Of a stretch of 64,000 nt of DNA, positions 1 through 6,658 are shown piece after piece (the first letter of the stretch is position 1; each line of letters opens with the position of its first letter). Origin of the DNA: F1-20-MAGs119 sp964556145 (GTDB lineage Bacteria; Actinomycetota; Acidimicrobiia; Acidimicrobiales; Ilumatobacteraceae); NCBI GenBank assembly GCA_964556145.1, contig CAZKVD010000001.1:14349-78348 (forward strand), given 5' to 3'. The position numbers and the translations under genes were made by a program. The notes below the pieces were generated by a model that was given only the letters and a program-made list of their open reading frames with translations, searched no databases and had not been told where the DNA came from.

Positions 1-514
1 TGACACCCGCCGGCAATTCCTGCTCGGCGACGAAGTGCATCAACTCGCCGGCCGACTCCGGACGATCGGCGTCGACCTCGGCTGCAAGTGCAACGGGAAT
101 CAGCGCGGTCTTGCCGTCGGGGGAGATGAGCCCCGACTCGGCGGGCATCGACGTGGGGTCGATCGCGCCGGCTGCGCCCGGCGCATTCATCAATGCAGCA
201 GCAAGTGTCTTCACCGCATCCGGCGAGTCGGCGATCGGCTTGTCCTGAACGACAACAACCATTGCTGCCTCGGCTCCGGCCTGGGCAAAGTCGCGACGAA
301 GTTCATCGCGCACATCGACCGCCGTCGAGCCCTGCGCTTCCCAGCCGGCTCCCGACAGTGCACTGGTCAGCGTGAGTGCCAACGGTGCAGCTGCCACGGT
401 GACCACCGCCCAGAATGCGATCATCGCCCAGCGGTAGCGAACGGAGAATCGCGCAGTTGCGGGAAGCAGTCCGCGTGCGTGCGTGTGAACTTGAGTTGGG
501 GCGTGCGAGGTCAA
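1..514 (-). CDS. MMPL/RND-family membrane transporter, N-terminal part (runs off the window)
   Basis: The reading frame is open to the window edge and gives about 171 residues. A short basic N-terminus is followed by one hydrophobic segment at roughly residues 30-52 (MIAFWAVVTVAAAPLALTL). After it comes an exported stretch with the typical MMPL N-terminal sequence, including a helix resembling VDVRDELRRDFAQAG and then a beta strand AAMVVVVQDKP. MMPL proteins are proton-driven RND-type exporters, often for lipids or hydrophobic compounds; the substrate cannot be read from this fragment. I chose a TTG start at 514 because no ATG lies between the upstream stop and the first membrane segment except the one inside that segment; GAAAG lies just upstream. 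The CsoR-family gene ends 43 bp upstream on the same strand, so regulator and transporter are probably cotranscribed. The start is uncertain. Confidence 0.75.
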   Translation of the reverse strand, partial: MTSHAPTQVHTHARGLLPATARFSVRYRWAMIAFWAVVTVAAAPLALTLTSALSGAGWEAQGSTAVDVRDELRRDFAQAGAEAAMVVVVQDKPIADSPDAVKTLAAALMNAPGAAGAIDPTSMPAESGLISPDGKTALIPVALAAEVDADRPESAGELMHFVAEQELPAGV

Positions 515-557
515 GGTGGTGTCGCTTTCGTGAGTGGCTGAGACGTCGGTCGGCGCG

Positions 558-827
558 CTAGGCGAGCTTCAGGAACATCTTTTGAACATCGTCGATCGAG
601 TAACCCTCGCGGCGTGAGCGTTCGGGGTTGCCGACGCACCAGGTGAGACCGGCCGCCACGAGATTGAACCCGACCTGCTCGAGGGCCTTGCCAGCAGCGG
701 AGATCTGGTTCACGATCTCGCGGCAGTCGCGGTCTTCGTCGAGCATTTGCTGGATCCCTCGAACCTGCCCTTCGATCCGGCGAAGACGCTTTTGCAGATC
801 GGCGATGGTGTCCTGTGGGATTTCCAT
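558..827 (-). CDS. CsoR/RcnR-family (DUF156) transcriptional repressor without the copper-site histidine
   Basis: An 89-residue all-helical DUF156 protein with the family core LQKRLRRIEGQVRGIQQML at residues 11-29, Cys35 and Cys64. Copper-sensing CsoR proteins use Cys-His-Cys with a Cys to Cys spacing of 29 residues. The spacing is kept here, but the position of the histidine (four residues before the second Cys) is Gly60. Two cysteines without the histidine is the arrangement of the persulfide-sensing CstR branch, so sensing of sulfane sulfur or another thiol-reactive signal is more likely than copper; this is inference. The start at 827 gives the usual length; a longer upstream extension would run through the operator. 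A near-perfect CsoR-type operator lies 12 bp upstream of the start, which suggests autorepression. The MMPL gene follows and may be the regulated target. Confidence 0.9.
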   Translation of the reverse strand: MEIPQDTIADLQKRLRRIEGQVRGIQQMLDEDRDCREIVNQISAAGKALEQVGFNLVAAGLTWCVGNPERSRREGYSIDDVQKMFLKLA

Positions 828-838
828 GCGGTCAGCAT

Positions 839-854
839 ATACCCCCTGGGGTAT
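839..854. promoter_or_regulatory. CsoR-type operator palindrome
   Basis: ATACCCC-CT-GGGGTAT is a perfect inverted repeat with 7-bp arms and a 2-bp centre. It matches the known G-tract operator of CsoR/CstR/RcnR proteins (TACCC...GGGTA). It lies between the deacetylase stop and the CsoR-family start, immediately before the regulator gene. Confidence 0.85.
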
Positions 855-868
855 CAAGGCAAGCCCTG

Positions 869-1570
869 TCACCCCTGTGGCACCGCACCTGTCAGGTGGT
901 CGCGGAGCAGCACCGGTTGCAGGCCCGCCTTCGCTGCAACCCGCAGCACAACCTCGAGGCTTCTCGGCAATGAATCGAGGTAGTGCATCAACACGATGTC
1001 GCCACGACGCAGGCCCGAGCCCCCGTCGGAGCGCACGATCGTTCCCTGGTCGGCGACGACGTTCCACAACACGACACGCGACATCCGGCAGGCCTTGGCC
1101 GCGCGAACGGTGTCGTCGTTCCAGCCACCGCCCGGAGGGCGGAAGAAGGTCGGCGTGCGGCGGATCACCCGCCGTATTTCGCGGGTTCCGGCGCAGATCT
1201 CGGCCTTTTGGGCCGCGAACGACATGGTGCTGACGGTGCGGTGGGTCTGCGAATGATTCTCGAAGGTCATCCCTGTTTGGCGTAACAGGTTGATGAAACG
1301 GCGTCGGTTGTGGTTCACCTGTTCGGGCAGCGCAAACGTCGTGATCGGAATCCGCATGTTGCGGATGTACTGCACCGAACTGCGTGGCAGGTGCGTGCCG
1401 TCATCGACCGTGATGAAGAAGATCGGCTTGTTCGTGCGCACGTGGTCAATGACGTAGTCCGAGGGCCCGGATCCCACGCTGACCGACACCGACCGTGCAT
1501 GGGAGGTGTCCGGAAGAAAGGCCCAGGCGACCAGCACTGCTGCCACGCAATGGATCATTCGTCGACGCAT
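869..1570 (-). CDS. secreted polysaccharide deacetylase-like (NodB domain) protein
   Basis: A 233-residue protein with an N-terminal signal segment (about residues 6-25). The NodB homology motifs are present in order: ITVDDGTH at residues 53-60 (the family usually has TFDDG), HSQTH at 106-110 giving the metal-binding H-x3-H, and RPPGG at 144-148. NodB-family enzymes are metal-dependent deacetylases of cell-wall or capsular N-acetyl sugars, acting outside the membrane. A C-terminal MHYLD segment corresponds to the last conserved motif of the family (LxH). All catalytic elements appear intact. The gene is transcribed toward the CsoR-family gene 41 bp downstream, but the operator in that gap suggests separate control. 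Divergent from the sigma factor gene, with 142 bp between their starts. Confidence 0.85.
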   Translation of the reverse strand: MRRRMIHCVAAVLVAWAFLPDTSHARSVSVSVGSGPSDYVIDHVRTNKPIFFITVDDGTHLPRSSVQYIRNMRIPITTFALPEQVNHNRRRFINLLRQTGMTFENHSQTHRTVSTMSFAAQKAEICAGTREIRRVIRRTPTFFRPPGGGWNDDTVRAAKACRMSRVVLWNVVADQGTIVRSDGGSGLRRGDIVLMHYLDSLPRSLEVVLRVAAKAGLQPVLLRDHLTGAVPQG

Positions 1571-1712
1571 GTACTGTCACTATGGCAGAACGCCTGCGCC
1601 GCGGCCGAGCGAACAATTCTTCGCAGAAAGTGTCCGCCGATCGCGGCTCGGTGGCTCTCTTCGACATGGATCGAGGGAGTCGCGAGGCCGGATGCGGGGT
1701 GGTTGGAGCGAA

Positions 1713-3290
1713 ATGGTGGATTCAAGCGAGCACAGCGAGATCGTCGAGGGTCTGCGTTCGGGCACGAACGAGGGTCTTGCGGCGTTCTACGACCTCTACG
1801 CCGACAAGCTCTACGACTTTGCCCGTCGCCAGTTGCGTGACGCCTCGCTTGCCGCCGACGTCGTGCACGACACGGTGCTCATCGTGAGAAGCCGCATCGG
1901 CCAGCTGCGCGACGAGTCGAAGTTCCGTGCCTGGGTGTATGCCATCGTGCGCAACGAAGTGCGCGCAAAGGCCCGTGCCCGCTCTCGCCACGTCCGCGAG
2001 GAGTACGCACCCGAACAATCCGTCGACCCCGACTTTGCCGGTGACCACGACCGCCGTGAGCTTGCCTCGTTGATCGACGAGGCCGTTGCCGGCCTGACCG
2101 AACGCGAACAAGAGGTGTTCCATCTCTTCGCCCGTCAGGGACTGTCGAATGACGAAATCGCCGCCAGCCTCGAGCTGAGTTTTGCCAACGCACAAAAGCT
2201 CGTGCAGCGCGTACGCGACCGCATCGCCCGCTCGGCAGGCGCGCTGCTCGTTGCCCGTCAGGGCCGCAAGGACTGCAACGACCTCAACATCCTGCTCGTC
2301 GACTGGGACGGCACGTTCTCGCCGCTGTGGCGCAAGCGCATCGCCCGCCATGTCGACGAATGCAGCGCCTGCGAACGTCGTCGTGCCGTACTGCTGCAGC
2401 CCGGTGGTGCCGTCATGGCGGCGCCGTACCACGTGGCCCCGGCGTCGCTGCGCTCGCGCATCTTCGATTCGGTTGCTTCCGGCGTGCAGGTCGATCTCAG
2501 TGCGGTTCCCAAGGGTCCGTTCGTGCGTCGGCCCGCGGTGCTGTCGTCGGTTGCGGGGGTTGCCTTCGTGGTACTCGTTGGCGTTATGGCGAACAACGGC
2601 GGCGAGTCGCCGCGACTCGTGACGTCTGAATCGGCGCCGGCGACGGCGTCGGTGGCGGAACCCGCCGACTCAACTGCCACCACCGCGCCGGTTGCGACCG
2701 TCGACTCGACTGCTTCCGCTGGCGCTACAGCAACTGTCTCCTCGACGGCCCCACCGACGCCCGGGACCATCGTCTCGCCGACAACTACCGCGAAGAAGCG
2801 GCCGACGACGTCTGTGCCGGCGGCGGAAACCGTCGACTCGACTGCTGGCGCTGCAGCAACTGTCTCGTCGACGCTTCCGTCACCGACGTCAACGTCGCCG
2901 GCAGTCGTCCCAGCGGAGTCCGCATCGGCGACGACCGTCTCGCCGTCCCCTGTTTCGGCCGTGCCGGCGACCACGACGACGTTGGCGGTGTCGAATTCAC
3001 CCTCGAAGATTTCGTTCAACTCGTGTCTGCGATTCGGCGCCACGAACCAGAAGAACTTCGCCTATTCGGTGAGGGTGTCGGACCCGCAGGGAATTGCAGC
3101 GGTTCGGATGCAGATCAGTGGTGCGTCCGTGTGGCACGCCGCCGGCAGCTTCGGCAACGGAGTCTGGTTCACATCGATCGACAAACTCGATACTGCGGCA
3201 ACCAAGGCGATGGTTGCCATCGAGGCGACCGACAAGGCAGGCGGGGTCACAACGGCCCAGATTCCGGTCTACGCAGCCACCTGCCCCTGA
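1713..3290 (+). CDS. ECF-type sigma factor fused to a zinc-finger anti-sigma-like module, a membrane segment and an exported tail
   Basis: A 525-residue protein. Residues about 18-90 are a sigma-70 region 2 (FYDLYADKLYDFARRQL and FRAWVYAIVRNEVRA) and residues 120-175 a region 4 helix-turn-helix (LTEREQEVFHLFARQGLSND). The zinc-finger pattern H213-x3-C217-x2-C220, with C188 upstream, resembles the zf-HC2 domain of anti-sigma factors. A single hydrophobic segment covers about 276-293. Then follows about 140 residues rich in Ser, Thr, Pro and Ala, and a C-terminal domain of about 95 residues containing two Cys (FNSCLRFG and the final ATCP). ECF proteins with C-terminal extensions are known; here sigma, inhibitor-like finger and exterior domain share one chain, so an external signal may be read directly. 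The ATG at 1713 has GGAG five bases upstream. The Thr-rich linker is compositionally biased. Confidence 0.85.
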   Translation: MVDSSEHSEIVEGLRSGTNEGLAAFYDLYADKLYDFARRQLRDASLAADVVHDTVLIVRSRIGQLRDESKFRAWVYAIVRNEVRAKARARSRHVREEYAPEQSVDPDFAGDHDRRELASLIDEAVAGLTEREQEVFHLFARQGLSNDEIAASLELSFANAQKLVQRVRDRIARSAGALLVARQGRKDCNDLNILLVDWDGTFSPLWRKRIARHVDECSACERRRAVLLQPGGAVMAAPYHVAPASLRSRIFDSVASGVQVDLSAVPKGPFVRRPAVLSSVAGVAFVVLVGVMANNGGESPRLVTSESAPATASVAEPADSTATTAPVATVDSTASAGATATVSSTAPPTPGTIVSPTTTAKKRPTTSVPAAETVDSTAGAAATVSSTLPSPTSTSPAVVPAESASATTVSPSPVSAVPATTTTLAVSNSPSKISFNSCLRFGATNQKNFAYSVRVSDPQGIAAVRMQISGASVWHAAGSFGNGVWFTSIDKLDTAATKAMVAIEATDKAGGVTTAQIPVYAATCP

Positions 3291-3339
3291 TCCGGCAAAA
3301 AAAGTGTCCGCCTGCCGGGCCCTTGTGGCTCTGTAGGGC

Positions 3340-5007
3340 ATGAAGCCACGACTCGCCCTCATTGCCACCACGTTCATCGTCGCCACGGCCACGGCCGTGG
3401 CATGCGCTCAAACCGCCTTTGCCGCAACCGACAGCCGCGTCGTTTACGTGACGGCGGGCGACAAGCACACCTGCGCGCTGCTCGCCGACGGGGCGGTGCA
3501 GTGCTGGGGCAGCAACGACTTCGGCCAGCTGGGCAACGAAGACGTGGCGTCGTCGTCGACACCGGTGCCGGTCGCACTGCCCGCCGATGCACACATCGTT
3601 GCCATCGCCGCCGGTGGCTTTCACACCTGCGCCGTGGCCCGCGATCACCGAGTCTTTTGCTGGGGCTACAACGGTTGGGGGTCGCTTGGCATTGGAAACT
3701 CAACGAGTTCGGCGGTTCCAACTGAGGTCACCCTTGCACCCACCGACGCAATTGCCACCGATGTGGCCGCAGGTGGCTTCACGTCGTGTGTGTTGTTGTC
3801 GAACGGCCGTGCGCAGTGCTGGGGTCGCAACCAGTACGGCGAAGTGGGAGATGGCACCCGCGTCCTTCGCAACGTGCCCACGGCGGTCATCGGCATCGTT
3901 GACGCGCTCGACATCGAGGCGGGTGACAACCACGTGTGTGCCCTGCGCGCCGTCGGCCGCATGCAGTGTTGGGGACGCAACCCCGACGGTCGCGCGGGTG
4001 ACCCGACCATGGAAAACATTGCCGAGGTCAGCGCCGGCGCGGCGCACACGTGTGCGCGCACCACGGTGGGTGCACTGCGTTGCTGGGGCAACAACACCTA
4101 CGGCCAGTTGACGCCGAACAACATTGACGCCGACGTCGCACGCGTGGCGGCAGGTGGCACGCACACGTGCGTCGTCAGCGCAGCCGGTGCAGTGGTGTGC
4201 TGGGGCGACTCGAGCCTCGGACAGTTGGGTGATCTCGACGCAATGCTGGCCGACCACCGTGCGAGCGACGTCGTGTCGGGCAAGCAGCACACCTGTGCGC
4301 TTCTCGACGATGCTTCAGTGTGGTGCTGGGGTCTCAGCCTGTCGGGCCAGGCCGGCAGTCATCCATTGGCGAATGCCGATGTTCCCGTGCGTTTGATGGC
4401 CGGAGTGGCGACCCCACCGGCACCCGAGCCGCAGCCGACACAGCCCGAACCGACATTGCCCCAGCCCGTGACTCCCGAGCCGACACCGACGACGCCGGTG
4501 ATCGAAGCCCCGATTGCACCGACACCCGCACCGGTGGTGACCCAGCCGGTCGTCGAAGCACCTGCACCGGTCGAGAAGTCGGCGCCGTCGCCCGAGGTTG
4601 TCGTGGTGCCGCCCGCAGTGGCGCCACAACCCGTGACGCCGTCGATTCCGAAGTTGGCATACGTGGAACTGCGCCTTGGCCAGCAGGTGGGTCTGGTGCG
4701 ACTTGGTCGTAGTGCAGGTGTGCGCCTGCCGGGGTCGTTGATCGCGGGTTCGTTGACTCGTCAGCGCAGCGTGAGCGCGCATCCATTCAACGCACTGCGC
4801 GTCGAGGCAACGGTCAGCCATCCGCGCAACTGCCGCAACGTGTTGACGTCGAACCTTGGCGCGGCGGTGCGCGCGACACGGGTGGGGGAGTGCCGCGTGA
4901 CGTTGCGCATCAACCGTGGTGCCAAGCCCGCCTTGGAGCGCACGGTGGTCATTCGCACGACGGCTTATGCGGTGCCCGGGAACAACTTGGCGCGCAATAC
5001 CCGTTGA
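3340..5007 (+). CDS. secreted RCC1-repeat (beta-propeller) protein
   Basis: A 555-residue protein with a signal peptide (residues 1 to about 28, ending AQTAFA). Seven RCC1-like repeats follow, each with an HTCAL-type strand and a CWG strand (for example VQCWGSNDFGQLGN). Most blades therefore carry a matched pair of cysteines, compatible with disulfides in an exported propeller. From about residue 360 a Pro/Glu/Thr-rich linker of roughly 75 residues leads to a C-terminal domain of about 110 residues with two cysteines. RCC1 propellers are binding scaffolds; the ligand is unknown. It starts 49 bp after the fused sigma factor on the same strand, so it may be cotranscribed or be a target of that sigma factor. 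A strong terminator lies 29 bp downstream. Confidence 0.85.
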   Translation: MKPRLALIATTFIVATATAVACAQTAFAATDSRVVYVTAGDKHTCALLADGAVQCWGSNDFGQLGNEDVASSSTPVPVALPADAHIVAIAAGGFHTCAVARDHRVFCWGYNGWGSLGIGNSTSSAVPTEVTLAPTDAIATDVAAGGFTSCVLLSNGRAQCWGRNQYGEVGDGTRVLRNVPTAVIGIVDALDIEAGDNHVCALRAVGRMQCWGRNPDGRAGDPTMENIAEVSAGAAHTCARTTVGALRCWGNNTYGQLTPNNIDADVARVAAGGTHTCVVSAAGAVVCWGDSSLGQLGDLDAMLADHRASDVVSGKQHTCALLDDASVWCWGLSLSGQAGSHPLANADVPVRLMAGVATPPAPEPQPTQPEPTLPQPVTPEPTPTTPVIEAPIAPTPAPVVTQPVVEAPAPVEKSAPSPEVVVVPPAVAPQPVTPSIPKLAYVELRLGQQVGLVRLGRSAGVRLPGSLIAGSLTRQRSVSAHPFNALRVEATVSHPRNCRNVLTSNLGAAVRATRVGECRVTLRINRGAKPALERTVVIRTTAYAVPGNNLARNTR

Positions 5008-5036
5008 ACAGGTCGTGTTGCCGTGGTGGGCACATG

Positions 5037-5070
5037 AAAAGAGCCCCGGCCGTGCGGCCGGGGCTCTTTT
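5037..5070. terminator. bidirectional rho-independent terminator
   Basis: AAAAGAGCCCCGGCCG and its reverse complement are separated by only two bases, giving a very stable hairpin. A-tract and T-tract flanks make it usable from both strands. It lies between the convergent RCC1 gene and the liv operon. Confidence 0.9.
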
Positions 5071-5096
5071 GCATTCGTCTTTCGACTGGCGTCGTC

Positions 5097-5143
5097 CTAG
5101 TGGCCTCCGCTGTGTCTAGCGGCTTCGGCCTAGTGGCCTCCGC
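5097..5143. repeat. 14-bp direct repeat that copies the livF stop region
   Basis: CTAGTGGCCTCCGC occurs at 5097-5110 and again at 5130-5143. The second copy contains the livF stop codon (reverse strand), the first lies just downstream of it in the direction of transcription. A small local duplication is the simplest explanation. Confidence 0.7.
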
Positions 5144-5852
5144 CGAGATAGCTCGCCTCGAGGAGGGCGCGGTTGGCCTGCAGTTCCTTGGCGGAACCTT
5201 CCATCGTGAGCTCGCCGTGTGCCATGACGTAGCCGCGGTCGGCGACGCTGAGCGCGAGGCCGACGTGCTGCTCGACCATCAACACGCCTGCGCCCGTCTT
5301 GTCCGCAATTTCGCGGACGATCGGGAGCATGCGCTCGACGATGATCGGTGCAAGACCGAGGCTCATTTCGTCGACCAGCAGCACCTTTGGCTCGGAGGCA
5401 AGGCCGCGGGCCATGGCGAGCATCTGCTGCTCGCCACCCGACAACAAGCCCGCACGACGGTCGACGAGCGGCCGCAGTGCAGGGAACATTGTGAGGGCGT
5501 TTTCCATGGCTGCCGCACGCTGTGCGCGGTCGGGTGTGAGCCCGAGTCGCAGGTTCTCCTGAACGGTGAGGTCGAAGAAGAGCGAGCGGTCTTCGGCCAC
5601 GTGGGCCATACCGCGACGCGCAATCTTGTCGGGACGTTCACCGATGGTTGACTGGCCGAGCACGTTGATGTTGCCCGACACCGGCTTCAGGATGCCGCTG
5701 ATCGTGAGGAGGGTCGTGGTCTTTCCCGCACCGTTGGGTCCGAGAAGAGCGACGACTTCACCCGGGTTGACGTGCAGGTTGAGACCGCGGACGACGGGGA
5801 TGCCGCCGTAACCCGCGTTCAGGTTCTGCACTTCGATGACTGGCTGACTCAT
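5130..5852 (-). CDS. livF: LivF-type ABC transporter ATP-binding protein
   Basis: A 240-residue ABC ATPase. Walker A is GPNGAGKTT (about residues 38-46), the signature is LLSGGEQQMLAMARGL and the Walker B region is KVLLVDEMSLGLAP, followed by the switch histidine in MVEQH. The LSGGEQQMLAMARAL-type signature and the EMSLGL end of Walker B are typical of LivF. It works with LivG as the ATPase pair that powers uptake through LivHM at the inner face of the membrane. ATG at 5852 follows the livG stop by two bases, so translation is probably coupled. It is the last gene of the operon; a bidirectional terminator lies about 60 bp beyond its stop. The transported compound could be an amino acid or another small carboxylate, since Liv-type systems are broad. 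Confidence 0.93.
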   Translation of the reverse strand: MSQPVIEVQNLNAGYGGIPVVRGLNLHVNPGEVVALLGPNGAGKTTTLLTISGILKPVSGNINVLGQSTIGERPDKIARRGMAHVAEDRSLFFDLTVQENLRLGLTPDRAQRAAAMENALTMFPALRPLVDRRAGLLSGGEQQMLAMARGLASEPKVLLVDEMSLGLAPIIVERMLPIVREIADKTGAGVLMVEQHVGLALSVADRGYVMAHGELTMEGSAKELQANRALLEASYLGGGH

Positions 5853-5854
5853 GA

Positions 5855-6658
5855 TCAGTGTCCTCCCTGCTGGCGCGCTGCGGCGCCTTCCTGTGCCTGA
5901 ATTTCTCCGGCCGATTCGCCGAGATAAGCCTTGATGACTTCGGGATGCTTGCGGACCTCGTCGGGTGTTCCCTCGGCGATGATCTTTCCGAAGTCGAGCA
6001 CGTAGATGTAATCGCACACGCTGAGCACGAGGCCCATGTCGTGGTCGATCAGGAACAACGTGATGTCCCGCTTCAGAATTTCGCGGAGGTGAGAACCCAA
6101 CTGCTGCGACTCGACGGTGTCGAGACCGGCAGCGGGTTCATCCAACAGCAAAAGGTCGGGCTTTGCGGCCAGGCCTCGGGCGACGCTGACCAGCTTGCGC
6201 TGGCCGTGCGAGAGGTCGAGGGTGAGGCGATCCTTCCGGGCGGACAGACCAAGAAGATTGAGCGCCCACTCGGCCTGCTCTTCGACGCCCACCTTGCGGC
6301 GCGGCTGGACGATGTCGGCGAGGAACGACCACCACTTGGTCTCTTCGGCCATCACGATGAGGTTGTCCCACACCGTCAGGTCTTCGAAGAGCTCGAGCGA
6401 CTGGAAGGTACGCACGAGGCCGTTGCGCGAACGCTGAGCCGGCGTGGAACCCACCATGTCCTGGCCGCGGAATTCGGCCTTGCCCGATGAGATGTTGGTG
6501 AACCCCGTGATGGCATCGATGAAGGTGGTCTTGCCGGCACCATTCGGGCCGATGAGACCCGTCAACTTGCCTTTTTCCACCTTGATGTTGACGTTCGAGT
6601 TTGCGTGCAGACCGCCGTACGAAACGGTGAGGTCGTGTGTTTCGAGAAGAGCACTCAC
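5855..6658 (-). CDS. livG: LivG-type ABC transporter ATP-binding protein
   Basis: A 267-residue ABC ATPase with Walker A GPNGAGKTT (about residues 37-45), the Q-loop stretch VRTFQSLELFEDLTVWDN, signature DLSHGQRKLVSVARGL, Walker B DLLLLDEPAAGLD and switch His in IDHDMGLVL. The VRTFQ...LF..LTV pattern and the C-terminal BCA-type tail (VRKHPEVIKAYLGE) mark the LivG branch. The signature starts LSHGQ rather than LSGGQ, which is frequent in LivG. The start is GTG at 6658 and overlaps the stop of the permease gene by four bases (GTGA). The C-terminus carries an extra Ala/Gln-rich tail of about 20 residues. Confidence 0.93.
   Translation of the reverse strand: MSALLETHDLTVSYGGLHANSNVNIKVEKGKLTGLIGPNGAGKTTFIDAITGFTNISSGKAEFRGQDMVGSTPAQRSRNGLVRTFQSLELFEDLTVWDNLIVMAEETKWWSFLADIVQPRRKVGVEEQAEWALNLLGLSARKDRLTLDLSHGQRKLVSVARGLAAKPDLLLLDEPAAGLDTVESQQLGSHLREILKRDITLFLIDHDMGLVLSVCDYIYVLDFGKIIAEGTPDEVRKHPEVIKAYLGESAGEIQAQEGAAARQQGGH

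Noticed and set aside
2258..3043. A Val/Asp/Ala-rich open frame antisense to the sigma factor tail
   Set aside because: Mirror image of the Thr/Ser-rich linker; composition explains the open frame.
3292..3318. Hairpin CCGGCA...TGCCGG with an A-tract in its loop after the sigma factor gene
   Set aside because: Loop of 15 bases and no T-tract after the stem; not a convincing terminator.
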